Below are positions 48,480-59,517 of a stretch of 64,000 nt of DNA, piece by piece. The position numbers were made by a program, and so were the translations under genes. Under the pieces are notes generated by a model. The model made no database searches and was not told the DNA's origin. It worked only from the letters and a program-made list of their open reading frames with translations. This stretch comes from Uloborus plumipes. Taxonomy: Eukaryota; Arthropoda; Arachnida; Araneae; Uloboridae. The stretch is from positions 1-64,000 of the forward strand of contig JAXGGA010003963.1 in the NCBI GenBank assembly GCA_038373865.1, written 5' to 3'. How positions within the stretch are numbered: position 1 is the first letter of the stretch; every line of letters starts with the position of its first letter.

Positions 48480-48683
48480 TTATTTACCTTTCCTGAAACG
48501 ATACTGCAAACTAGTCAACAGACCATTATTTTCTATGAAATTCACTCTCTTAATTTTGATCAATGTTTCAGAAGTTTTACAAATCACTGAAGTAAGACTC
48601 ACAGGTCTATAATTTCTTGCATTACCTCTAGACCCTTTCTTGAAGAGCGGCGTAATGCTAGCCAGTTTCCAGTCCTGTGGCAC
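48480..48683 (-). pseudogene. LINE reverse transcriptase fragment
   Basis: Open for 67 codons: starts PQDWKLASITPLFKKGSRGN, then NYRPVSLTSVICKTSETL and a tail on LQYRFRKGK. These are RT motifs of the Jockey/CR1 group. It reads on at lower coordinates beyond the hAT insertion as DVVYIDFQKVF and KVPH, then a GxxxW turn, with frameshifts between. Confidence 0.85.
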
Positions 48684-49035
48684 TGAGTTATACGAAGTGT
48701 TGAAAATTTTTACAATAGTATCTATTAATTCCTCTGCACATTCAATTAGAATTTTTGGATAATTTTTATCTGGTTATTTTAATTTTTTTCAAATGAAGTA
48801 AAACGTCCTCCCTGGAAAATACAAAATCCTCAAGCTGTATTTTGCTTGTGTCAACTGTTGAAATACAGTTATCGTTAAAAACACTGGAAAAAAGTCATTT
48901 AGAACATTAGCAATATCTCTATCATTCTGAATTAAATTTTCATGCTCATCAACCAATGGCCCAATTTAACTATTTCTAATTTTCCCAGAATTAGCTAAGC
49001 AAAAAAACCCTTTGGATTCCTGTCAATGTCATCTG

Positions 49036-49254
49036 CTAGCCTTTGTTCCATTTCACTTTTCTGAATCCGTAAAAAATACTTAAAATTATGCCTTGCCTCA
49101 CAATATTGTAGCCTATCTGTGCAGTGACCAGTTTCTTTAAACCTCTAAAAGCAGCTTGCTTACGGTTTAAAGCGTCCTTAGTTTCCCTGGTGAACCACAT
49201 GGGCCAAATTTTAGTAGTGTTAAGTCCTTTTCTCCTAAAAGGAACAATCTCCAA
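49036..49254 (-). pseudogene. LINE fragment between endonuclease and RT
   Basis: Open frame with PFRRKGLNTTKIWPMWFTRE and TKDALNRKQAAFRGLKK, a linker type commonly seen before the RT of CR1/Jockey-group elements. Stops and frame changes on both sides. Confidence 0.65.
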
Positions 49255-50199
49255 CTGTTTTTGCTAGTTTTTTATAAACTCACTGCTGATTTGCATCGCT
49301 GTAGTCCAATCTTGATGAAAAAACCGCTTTCAAACTCTGCCTAAGTGCGACAAAGTCAGTGTTTCTGAAATTATTAAGCACGTATCTAAATTTTTTTTAT
49401 CTTTGTGCATATCAAACTCAATCCCAAACCTAATACTGTTGTGGTGACTATCTCCAAGATGCTCCCCTACACATAATGCCTAAACAGACCCTTCAACGTT
49501 GCAGAAAACTAGATCCAAAATGGGCTCTTGCCGTGTTCCCAGTGATAGTGATACAACTTGATCTCAAAAAAAGTCACCAATTACTTTCAAAAATTCCTCC
49601 TCCCTACTTTTATTGGGGTAAAAAATTATTCCAATCAATTCCCGGAAAATTGAAACCCTCATTAAAATTACCAGTACCTTACTGGACACGTCTCTATTGA
49701 TACGATACATCTGTTCATATTGACCTTAGCTCAAATTAGGTGGCCTATAAATGTTTCCCAAACGTAATTTTTTGCCTTTGATCTTAATCAATTCTAGCCA
49801 AACCATATCAATGTTATTTGGTTTGCCATTTATTACCAATTCATTGCAACCTAAAGTATCCCTAACATGAAATAAAATCCCACCACCTCTTTTACCTACT
49901 CAATCTTGTTTAAACAAATTATACCCAGCAACGCATAATAAATTATCATAATTTTTGGTTGCCCATGTCTCGGTAACTCCAATAACATCTAACTTTTCAT
50001 CTATAATTATGCTTTTCAATTATTCTGTCTTGTTCCTAATACTGCGAACATTGGTATAAAAAAAAATTTAAGCATGCCCAACTTGTTTTTATCCAACCCC
50101 TTGCGATTTCCTGAATCAAAATTTTTAAAATGACTACTCTTATTAGCCTCCTTATTACTATCTCTAATAACACGCAAATAGTTTGCATCCTTTTGAAAC

Positions 50200-50383
50200 C
50201 TGCTCCTTGAACCATGCCCCCATTCAAACTTAGCTTTTTGACTCCAAAACCAAACCACTAACCATTTTGACCCTTGTAGAACTCAGATGCAAGCAATTCC
50301 TAGCAATCCAATATCGCTTACAATAACTCCACACATCAATGAACCTGATATTGCGCTTTTGGCAAATTTCCTCAAGTAACAGG
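50200..50383 (-). pseudogene. LINE 5' fragment with SGNH/GDSL-esterase-like end
   Basis: Minus-strand reading from 50383: MNLLLEEICQKRNIRFIDVW, then ARNCLHLSSTRVKMVSGLVL. The FIDVW ... LHLS pattern matches the end of the SGNH-type esterase domain found in the first ORF region of CR1-like LINEs, with H of LHLS as the usual catalytic His. Pogo-like element 4 ends eight bases upstream of it. Confidence 0.5.
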
Positions 50384-51148
50384 TTCATGTAGGGGAGAGT
50401 GGTAATGAATGGGCCATGGTGATGAATGGGCCACTAACAAAATATGAAAAAGTATTTGCATGAATTTTTTTTTGATGCCACCAATAGATGTAGCTATTTG
50501 TTCTACTAAACTAATCCAATTTTCATTCGTTTGCCCTGATCTATTTTCAAACTAGAGTGGCATGGTCAAGAATCTGACTGAAAAGTAAGCTTTTCCCTTT
50601 TTAGTAAAACATTTCCTAGCTAAAATGTACCAAGTATTTCACTGCATACATATGTATAAGCTAGTCTTTCCATATCTATAAACTAATCTTAAGATGTATT
50701 TTGATGTTATCTAAATTCAATGTACTCAAAAAACCTAAATGTATTCCAAAAGCATAGGTGGGGCTGAATGGGCCACTATGTCATGGTAATGAATATGCTA
50801 CCTAAATATTGTTTTTCTTCCTTTTCTTTGGATTTTCGCATTAATATGAAACACAACTGACTGTCATAGATAAAGATTACTGTCGTCAAAATAGGTTTGT
50901 AGTAACTTCTAAATATAATTTGCAGATCTATATTATATTCCTATAGTACAATAGACCTCTAGTGGCAGTGCATGGCTTGAAAAAGCCCCCCTCTCTCCTT
51001 CATATTATATTCCTCACAGTAATTTCATTTTCTTTCTTAGTAACTTAAGTTAGATATTTCTTATTCCCGATGTCTATTAAATTTAAAAAAAAATTTTTAA
51101 ATTTTGACAAGTTTGAAAATGAAGATGAAGTTTTTGAAAGTGATTTTT

Positions 51149-52372
51149 AATATGGCCGATTAATCGGCAGTACCGATTAATCGGCCATAATCGGCCATTT
51201 TGCCTATTATTAATAATCGGCAAAATCGGGCCGATTAATCGGCCAAAAAATATTTTTCAAATATTATTCTTTAAAGTATACCAACTATGATGAATTCTTT
51301 TATTAACAGTAATAATTATCCTCACAGCTGATATAATTTTTTTTTAAACTAATTCTCCTACTTTGAATAAATATACATAGACAATGTTGCAGTCAATGTT
51401 TCATGTGGCGATAGTTTTCTCCTTAGCACAGTGCTTTTAGATAACCGCTAATTTTCAAAGAATAAAAGTAGTGAATTAAATTGCTACTAATTATTAAAAA
51501 AATATGAATTAAAAGTACTCCTAAATTAGAGTACTCACCTTAGACTTCTCCCTCCCCTTTGTTTTGAATTTTTATGCCATGTATTATTTTATGTTACATT
51601 TTATGTCAGGGGTGCCCACAGAGGGGGGATTATGGCGCAAGTTGCGCCATCAAAATTTTTGGGGGGGATTTTTTAAAATTAATTTTTTTATTTATTTATT
51701 TAAATTATTTTTTGATTTAAATTATTTACTGATTTGTTTTAAATAAATTAATTTATTTTTTTAATTTAAGTTATTTCTTTTATTACTTTATTATTATTTG
51801 TTTATTTTTGTCTGTGTGTGTGCTTGGAATGTCTGGAAGAGAAAAAAAGCGATTCTATTCTGCGCATAATTAGTACTTCTAAAAAATTAATAATAAATAA
51901 AAAAATAATAGCTATAATTTAAAAAATAGAATGTTTAAAAAAATAATTAAATAATATTAAAAAAAACATAAAATAAAAAAGAGGGGTACAAATAAAAAAT
52001 AAGATGCACAAGAGGGTTGTGAAAAATTTTGGGGGGGAATTTGCGCCATTGATCTTAGGGGGGATGGGCACCCCTGTTTTATGTTACATAACAATGTGTT
52101 ATTATTGAAAGTAATATGAAAATTTGTTCTAAGAAATTACATAAAATATTGAAATTATTTTGTGAAAACTAGGAAAATGGGAAAAAAATCTCTCAGAAAA
52201 ATATTACTTACTGTTTCTAAACTTGGAATTGTATAAGAGAGAAAAAACAGTGATGGTAAAACTTGTAGTAGAAAAACAATTGTCCTTATCATTAATCGGC
52301 TCAGCCGATTAATCGGCCGATTATCAACAGCCGATTAATCGGTAATCGGTAATCGGTCAATTTGCTTATCGG
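51149..52372. mobile_element. hAT MITE of the CCGATTAATCGG family, copy C
   Basis: Flanked by TGATTTTT at 51141-51148 and 52373-52380. Opposite orientation to copies A and B, with eroded outer ends but the same subterminal CCGATTAATCGG arrays (51155-51245 and 52290-52370). Contains a further hAT MITE at 51607-52076. Confidence 0.78.
51607..52076. mobile_element. hAT MITE with CAGGGGTGCCCA ends
   Basis: Perfect 8-bp target duplication TTTTATGT at 51599-51606 and 52077-52084. Terminal repeats CAGGGGTGCCCACAG and CAGGGGTGCCCATCC, then a second inverted block TTATGGCGCAA and CAATGGCGCAA. AT-rich core of TTTATT units. Nested in hAT copy C, so the innermost of four levels. Confidence 0.9.
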
Positions 52373-53004
52373 TGATTTTTTTATATATATTTGATGTTAT
52401 TTATTTCTTACAATCTCATTATTTAGTCATTTTTCTGCTACAATTGGTATGCATCAGTTTTATTTTAATTGCATCAGTTTTGATGTTTATATAATTTTAA
52501 ATCAGTATGATTTTGTATCATCATGTCAAGTGCCACATTTATTTTGCCATATTCAGCAAATAAAAGATTAAATCCACATGTTTTCATTGAATTCATTTAG
52601 TGGCACATTCATTACCTTCCATGGCCCATTCAACCCCATAGGTGGGGTTGAATGGACCAAATTTCAAAAATTTTATTTTCTATTTTAATTCATTATAGAC
52701 AGGTGCTAATCCAACTTTTATGACTTTTTTAGATAGCCAGATAAGTAAATTAACGATAACACCAATTTAGAGTTAAAACAAAGTGTTAGAAAAAATTACA
52801 AAAATTCAAAACCAAAAAGTGGCCCATTCATTACCACTCTCCCCTACCTAGCCCGATGATTTAACCAGCTCCTGTGCACTGGTTACAATCATTTAAAGTT
52901 TTCTGATGTTTTGCCAACAATGAAATAGCGTGAAAGCGACATTTTAATGGGATTTATCTTTCAAATTGTCGATTTTTTATTAAACGGAAAAATCTCAAAA
53001 GTCG

Positions 53005-53580
53005 CCCCCCCCCCCCCCGCCCTCCGAGCGATTGGCGCCAAATTTGAATCGGGGCGAGTTTCCATGTAGGTTCACTGTTATTCCAAATTTCACTTAAATC
53101 GCAGCAATGTTTCTTGAGACATAGCCATTGCTGTGATAAAAAAGAACGTTCGATTGCACCACCTGCTTAAAGCTACTAGCCCCAAATTTAATCACTTTTT
53201 GTACCCTCTAATTTCTACCTGCTCGTTTGATTCCGTTCATAACTTCTCGAGATATAGCAGTCACAAGTAAAGAAAAAAGCCTTCGAATGCTCAACCTCCC
53301 TCTGAGAAAATGACACCACAATTTAATCAGCACTTGCACTTCATAGGGTCTGCCTATGGACCAATTTTTGCTTGATTCTGGCAGTTATTTCCTGAGATAA
53401 AACGATATAGCAGTCATCCACGGTGCAGAAAACGTTGAATTGCTCATTTCCCCTGGGAGGAATTTGCTCTTTATTCTAATGAACACCAGTTCACATGGGG
53501 GCCGGGCCGCATTTGTGCACCAAGTTGTGTTGGATTTCATGCAATATTTTTTGCTCTAGAGCGGCCACAAAAAACTGGAT
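53005..53580. repeat. Degenerate tandem repeat, about four units of 115-140 bp
   Basis: Each unit runs through a G-poor CCTCC-type start, CAAATTTGAATC-like and CTTGCAC-like phrases, TTGATTTC-like and a GAGATATAGCAGTCACA-like end (53030, 53180, 53320 and 53465 approximate starts). Followed by a CTCTCT/CACACA simple repeat at 53595-53635. An old satellite or part of an unknown element. Confidence 0.5.
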
Positions 53581-53689
53581 ACACACATACAAACTCTCTC
53601 TCTCACTCTCTCACAGTCACACAAACATTTACCAAAAAAAAAATTGTACTCTCAGCACACCTCAAAACAAGCAAATCCGATAGCAATTA

Positions 53690-54508
53690 GAAAATTTTCA
53701 CAAATCCAATACTTTCTTCCATACAGTAGATATAGAAGGGAAAGGAAGAGGGAAAAGTGGTTCCTCTACTAAGCCACTTGAGATTTAAGCGCCAAACGTA
53801 ACATTGTACTCTACGAGTAATAAAAATATATAAAAAAAAATTGTTGCTCAGACTTGTACATTATGCACTAGGTAGATAAAGTTGTATTGATTGAAAAAAA
53901 AAAGTAAAAGGAAAGAAAAATAAACTATTAAAAATCCTGCATTACATTAAAAATAGCAAACATTTTGCCGTATGTTTGTTTAAGATAGAGGAGAAATTGG
54001 AAAGTTAAAAGTAAATAAATTGAAAAAAAAGTTTTAAAAAAATCCTTCTAAAAAAGTAATTAAACTAACTATTTCTGGGTAGCTGGTATTGCAAAAAGTT
54101 TTATAAATAATGTAGCCTGTAAGTAAATGGTTAATTCTTCCCCCTACTATCTGGCAAAAGTATGTAAGACAAAAATAATCCAACCAACTGGCTGTCAAAT
54201 TTCAAAACAATCTAAGAAATGTACGTAAAAATAAAAAGCAATATTCTCGGCGTTTGAGTCGGCATTTAAAAAAAAATTAAAAATTATTTTATTGATTTTA
54301 TTTTTTGCAACTCAGATTATTTTACCCCAAAAAGATTGACTCCTCAACCCTGGAATATAAATTCCGAAATAATTTTTACCCACGTTTTGTTTTCCTATCC
54401 AAAGACCTCGACCGTAGAATGAAACAAGCCTTTCTATACCACTGCAAACCGCAATTTACTTTGTTCTAAATTTTCCCCAAACAGGAGAAGAGGCTCCAAT
54501 CCCACCCA
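53690..54508. other. Intergenic sequence, nothing recognised
   Basis: AT-rich with A runs. No coding motif or transposon end found. Confidence 0.4.
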
Positions 54509-54516
54509 CCTCCGCT

Positions 54517-55542
54517 CAGTGGTTGGAAAAACTACATTTTATTTGTAGCGAACTACAAGTACAACTACTTTGTTAGAAACGTAGTTAACTACAACTACAA
54601 CTTTCTTAAAAATGTAGCAACTACAAACTACTTTTGAAATGTACTCTCTACTTCGCTACTTTTTTAAAAATAAATAAATAACAAGCATACACCGTTCGGG
54701 GGGGGGGAGGATTAAACAACATTTTTTGAAAAGTGATTTGGATTAACAAATTATTTCATTTCGAACATGGAACAGAACGAAGAATTGGCTTTTTTTCCCC
54801 TTTTGCGCCAATTATTTCTTCTAAGCCATTTTTTACGGTTTTTATGAAAATTCGCCGAAATAAAGAATTCAAACGTTGAAAGGTTGAAAGAATTCAACCT
54901 TCAAATATGGGCGCAACTAGGGGGGGGGGGGGGCAAGAGGGGGCTCAAACCTCAGAAATTAGGGAACTACTTTGCTTTTTCTACTACTTGTTAGCAAAAA
55001 ATATAAAAACATTTCTTCTCCTGCCACTTATGAATGAATAAGTTATTTAAAGTGTTAAATTTCAATAACTCTAATCTGCACTGAAATTGCTTTCCATGTA
55101 AAAAAATCCTATCAAACCATGGCGAAAATATCTATCAAAATGACATGTCTAAGGCCAGTTCATATTTTTAGGATTGATATTTCTTATTGAGTCCGCTGAT
55201 GTACTCGTGCAAGATTTAGACCGGTCAGATTCGAGTGAATTTTTTTTTTTTTTTTTTTGTAAACTCGATTTAAAAGTGGTTTTCAGAAATCGCTACTAAC
55301 TACTACTTTTTTTGTATCGCGCTACTCACTACTCTACTTTTTTAAAAAAGTAGTGCGCTACACTACAAACTACTAAGAAATGTAGCTACTACCCAGGCAG
55401 CACAAATAACCTTTAAACGTTTTATAAACGTTTTTAAGCGGTTGTTACAACGTTAACAATCATTTTACAACCTTTAAAAAACGAAGTGTGCTACTTGGGT
55501 ACAGTAGTTTCGCTACTTGTAGCGCGCTACTTCCGACCACTG
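54517..55542. mobile_element. hAT MITE with CAGTGGTTGG ends and GTAGC arrays
   Basis: Flanks CCTCCGCT (54509-54516) and CCTCCACT (55543-55550) match 7 of 8. Ends CAGTGGTTGGAAAAACTAC and CAGTGGTCGGAAGTAGCG. Both subterminal regions are arrays of AACTACA/TGTAGC-type repeats. Contains the 108-bp MITE 55392-55499. Confidence 0.85.
55392..55499. mobile_element. 108-bp MITE with CCCAGGCAGCACA ends
   Basis: TA at 55390-55391 and 55500-55501. Ends CCCAGGCAGCACAAATAACC and CCCAAGTAGCACACTTCG. Core made of imperfect AACGTT-type repeats. Removing it with one TA rejoins the GTAGC array of the surrounding hAT. Confidence 0.75.
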
Positions 55543-55693
55543 CCTCCACTACACCAATCGTATGCCACAACATAATAATGTATAGTCTTTATTTGAAGAT
55601 AATACAGACTTAAATTTATAAAAGTATTGCAGTATTAAAAATATCAGAAATTTTAACTTTATCTATTGTAAGTTCCTAGTATTGTATTGTATA

Positions 55694-55781
55694 GTCCTCA
55701 TGGAGGACAACCTTTAAAAAGGTTGTCCTCCATGGAGGGGAAGAGGGGGCTATAGTCCTCATGGAGGACTATAGCCCCCTC
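55694..55781. repeat. Two adjacent long palindromes
   Basis: 55743-55781 is a perfect hairpin: 18-base arms GAGGGGGCTATAGTCCTC and the inverse, loop ATG. 55695-55738 is a near-perfect one with arms on CCTCATGGAGGACAACCTTT. Both share CCTCATGGAGGA. No transposon ends seen around them. Confidence 0.85.
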
Positions 55782-56399
55782 CACACAGTCTCCAACTCGT
55801 GCAACAAGCTTTTCCCACTTTCATCGATAGGTACTCAAAAATTACTTTTTATAACATTTGGTCGCTTCTTGGCCTTTTCATAATTCAGGCATCGTTTTGT
55901 TACCCCTTGCTCTCTTGTTTGAAGACCGTACTAGGAACACGATTTTAGACAATCATGGAGCGTATTAGAGGAAGGAAATTTGGGTACTCTCCCTCGACAA
56001 TTTTTGTTCCTAAAAGCAAAATTGTTGGACATATTTTATGGTGTTGAAAGAAATATGGGTTTAAGAGGCCCTCCTACAGAATTTTTTAAAAATTGAATCC
56101 TTAAAATTGAAATTTTAAGTCAATTTTTGTGACAATAGGAAAGGGATGGAATTCGAAACTTTCCCCCAGAAATGTTTCGGAATTCAAATCTTAAGTTTTA
56201 ACCTTCTTTGTGGATCCGTTCACAAACCACTAATATCGACAATAAACGTGAGTCAAGCAAAAATTTAATAAATAAATAAATAAAAGGAAGAAATATCATT
56301 TTTTGAGAGTTGAGTATCAAAACCTTGCAGAATAATAATTTTTGTTGTTTCCTCTAGCACTTTATAGGAATTAGTTATTACTTTTTTGCTTTTTCTGTG
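55782..56399. other. Intergenic sequence, nothing recognised
   Basis: AT-rich, no coding motif or transposon ends. Confidence 0.4.
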
Positions 56400-57038
56400 T
56401 AGGGTAGACCGGGGCACGTTTACGCGGATTTTTTTCAGTGAATTTTCTAATTTTTATGTCTTATTTCAAGAAATTTTTGACTTTATGGTCTTATAAAGCA
56501 GTTAATAAAGTATAAGTTTATGCATTTAGTTTTTCCCCTGTTTGGATATTTAAGCGTAAAAAAAATAATTTTTAGGTCAAAGGTTGTTACTTAAATCTGC
56601 CCCTCACACGGAGCACGTTTACTCATCAAGCGGGGCACATAAACGCAGTTATTAGTGGTAGCAAGGGGTGAGGGAAATGAACAATGAGTAAAAATGAAAT
56701 GTTATATTCATAACTTGAACAAGCGATTTCAATTAAATATATAATCGAGGGGGTTTTCCCCTAAAATACACTCACTGCCAAAAGTTAAGCATGGAGAGGA
56801 AAATGTAAATTTCCGAAAGCCAATCTGAAGTAGAGAGGCTACTATTCGCTACAGAGGTAGCTAGAAGTATGCAAATAAGTTAAGTAACAGTCAATCAGGG
56901 CTTCGTGTCGAGAAATATGCAAAAGAGGCATTCGTATAAGAAGGAAGCATAGTGAAGGGTTACAGGAGTTACATGTAAGTGCTGATAAAAGGTGTTTAGA
57001 ACTTTCCCATGATTTGTTTTCAACACAGACGTGTTTGT

Positions 57039-58248
57039 ATGGCTTCCAGACATGGAATGGAAGATTCTGAGCGGTGGCGCGATGTCGGACGTATTGAGGC
57101 AGGACAATCAATCACTGACGTTGCCCCTTTTTTGGCGGTCATCATTCCGTCACTTCACGATTATAGAAACAATTCTTAACGACAACGAGTCAAACAGTCA
57201 TCCGAAGATCTGTGACAGGTCTACCAAGGGTTACTAACCCCTCGGAAGATATTTATATTGCTGTTGTATAGCCAAGCGGAACCGAAGAGCGACCTCCACC
57301 CGAGTGACATCTATGGTTGCAGCGGCCATTGGTAAGACAATATCTTCCACTACTGTGTGCCGAAGACTACACATGAATGGCCTGTATGCCCGGGTACCAC
57401 GGGTTTGTGTTCCGCTCTCCGTCCAATCCGGAGGGGTACGATTAAAATGGCGCCGCCAACATGTGAGTTGGACTGTGTCTGATTGGTGCAACGTTATGTT
57501 TACAGATGAGTCGAGATTTGCGCTGCAACCCGTTGACAAGCGTGCAACTGTCTGGAGAGAGCAAGGAACACCCAATCAGCCCCAGAACATTGTCGAACAT
57601 CACGCATTTCGAGCTGGAAGTGTCATGGTTTGGTCAGGGATTTCGTTGGGATATCACACCGACCTGCACATCTCCAGACAGGGATCTGTGACGGCTATAT
57701 GGTATCGGGATGAAGTCAAAAGGGCTGGTTTCCTAGAATCGTCACCAACGCCGGGCGCGACGCACGCTGGAATCAGAACCAGTTTGATTGGAGCGTGGCG
57801 TGAAGAGACGTCAATCTGCGGCTCAGGCGCGTGCGCAGATGGCGGCGGCGTCTGTCGCCTCGCCAGAGATCGACGATTTCACTCCTAGGAAACCGGGCCT
57901 TTAGACCCCACTGTAAGATTATACGCTGCCGCAGTGGATCCTGCTTTCGTTTTAATGGATGATAAAGCACGTCAACATAGAGCGACCCTAGTCAACGACT
58001 ACCTGGAGGGGGAGGGAATTGCTCGTATGGACTGCCCGGCGTACTCGCCTGACCTTAATCCGATTGAAAACCTTTGGGATGCCCTTGACCGTGCTATGTG
58101 TAGACGCAGCCATTCTTACAGAGCTGGAAACTGCTCTACAGGAGGAATGGCAATTACTCGACTCTGAGATGGTTGATCATTTCATAAAAAGCATGGTGAC
58201 ACGCTGCAAGCTTTGTATGCAGATGAGGGGTGCTCACCTACCCTATTA
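57039..58248 (+). pseudogene. Tc1-like (DD34E) transposase pseudogene
   Basis: Starts ATG 57039 (MASRHGMEDSERWRDVGRIE). A frameshift lies at the T run 57126-57131, where one T seems lost before the expected FGGHHSVTSRLWKQF. The catalytic residues survive in different frames: D in FTDESRF (57505-57507), D in MDDKARQH (57961-57963), E in LNPIENLWD (58066-58068). The last two are 34 residues apart. Ends QMRGAHLPY then TAA. It also has stops around 57248-57300 and 57370-57440 and is broken by the MITE at 57718-57903. Different family from 28286-29642. Confidence 0.9.
57718..57903. mobile_element. GC-rich 186-bp MITE inside the Tc1 transposase
   Basis: Inverted ends CAAAAGGGCTGGTTTCCTAG and CTAAAGGCCCGGTTTCCTAG, with a matching inner block GAATCGTC and GAAATCGTC. 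Much richer in GC and CpG than anything nearby. It separates YRDEV from the TVRLYAAAVDPAFVLMDD part of the transposase. The target duplication could not be resolved. Confidence 0.65.
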
Positions 58249-58851
58249 ATGTCAGTTTTTGTTGTTTGTTTAGTTTATACAGCATTTTGTAAATGACTCT
58301 AAAATGGCATCATCTTATAATTTAAGAAAAATTACTATTTTTTAAATCTCTGCATGTAATTATGTGATTTGTTTATTCCATAAACATATTTGCTACTTTT
58401 TTGCCGCATTTATTGTTAATCAAAGCAGTACTTGTCCATTTTTTCACATTTTACCTCTCTGTGCTTAACTTTTGGCAGTAAGTGTATTTAAAAGATCATA
58501 AAAACCGATTTTTTCCCCAGTGGTTAGTTTTAATATTTCTACTTATTTTTCTACTTACATATGAGTAGTTACTTTAATTACTCTCTACTATTTATTTTAT
58601 TATTCGTAAACCAGAGTATTGGACTCATTTCTATGTGCCCCATATCCCAAAAAATGTACACATAGTGGAAGAATCGCATACATATATAGTTACAGTCGCT
58701 TCACAGATCTTCAATTCAGAATAGCGTTTTGACCAAGTCTCATTTTCAGAACGGCATTTTCCATTATTTTGACATATGACTCAGTTCTGTTAATTTTTTT
58801 AGCATATTGTCTTACCATCTATAAAATAAAGAACATTTATTATGAGCAGAA

Positions 58852-59517
58852 TCTATATAAATAAAACAAAAAGTGTATGTTTATATGTGTGTGCGTGTGT
58901 ATACCTTAGACAAATCCACTGTTTACGTCGGATCTGGACGAAATTTGGCAGGGAGATACTTGGGTACCCGGGAAGGATCATAGAGTGGTTTTTGAGCGGG
59001 AAAAAAGTACCGATCCGTTCGAATTTCGAATAAAGTACTTCAAATGGCTCTATCTAGCGAAATACTTATCGGATCTCCTCGATCTTGGTCTCATTCCAAA
59101 GAACGCAAGAAATACCTGTTACGAAAGTTTCCTTCGGAAGGTTTTCAAAACCACTAATCGATGTCTCCACCCTGAAGAAAGATATGGGCATTTTTAAATT
59201 TGGAAATATACATTTTAAATTGGATTTATAAAAATCGTCTGCACGAGCGTGAAAGAAATTAAATATTGTGAAATAAATTATTAATGAGAAAAAGGTGTTG
59301 CCATTTTTTCTTGAACATAAACAAATAAAATTCTTGCTTTTTTTAGGCTTTTCTTGTAACGGACGGATTTAAAAATTTTTTGGCGGTTGATTAATTTTTC
59401 GTACTGCATTGTAACAAACTATTGACTTTAATTTAATCGGGACTTTTAGACACACGCGCCACTTGACATGATTTTTCCTCAAGACAGATCCCGTGCAGAG
59501 CCGGGCCAAGTAGCTAG
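58852..59517 (+). mobile_element. Helitron-like non-autonomous element
   Basis: Begins TCTATATAAATAAAAC after an A, ends GTAGCTAG before a T: the 5' TC, 3' CTRR and A/T insertion rule of Helitrons. Near the 3' end is the hairpin CCCGTGCAGAGCCGGG. No inverted terminal repeats or target duplication, as expected. No Rep/helicase coding. Nested in pogo-like element 5. Confidence 0.68.

Larger units (their letters stand above)
50392..52844. mobile_element. TA-flanked pogo-like element 4 (phrase GGTAATGAATGGGCCA)
   Basis: TA at 50390-50391 and 52845-52846. Terminal inverted repeats GGGGAGAGTGGTAATGAATG, perfect over at least 20 bases at each end. The phrase on GAATGGGCCA recurs near 50420, 50760, 52625 and 52645. 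Inserted in the LINE and itself host to hAT copy C (51149-52372). No clear transposase remains; an acidic piece near 51070-51150 is too short to judge. Confidence 0.72.
46860..52930 (-). mobile_element. Non-LTR retrotransposon (LINE, CR1/L2-like?), interrupted and decayed
   Basis: Minus-strand remains in order from high to low coordinates: esterase-like end (50383-50200), endonuclease region with little recognisable left (about 50050-49260), reverse transcriptase (about 49254-46880). Interrupted by pogo-like element 4 at 50392-52844 and by a hAT MITE at 47273-48411. Removing the hAT and one 8-bp duplication restores the reading DVVYIDFQK. Many stops and frameshifts. The 5' limit near 52930 and the 3' limit near 46860 are estimates. 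The clade is a guess from the ITPLFKKG and NYRPVSLTSVICK wording. Confidence 0.78.
56769..58484 (+). mobile_element. Tc1-like transposon, defective, second family
   Basis: TA at 56767-56768 and 58485-58486. Terminal inverted repeats CACTCACTGCCAAAAGTTAA and CACTTACTGCCAAAAGTTAA, extending to about 40 bp. Encodes one broken transposase and carries a small GC-rich MITE inside its coding region. Nested in pogo-like element 5. Confidence 0.9.
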
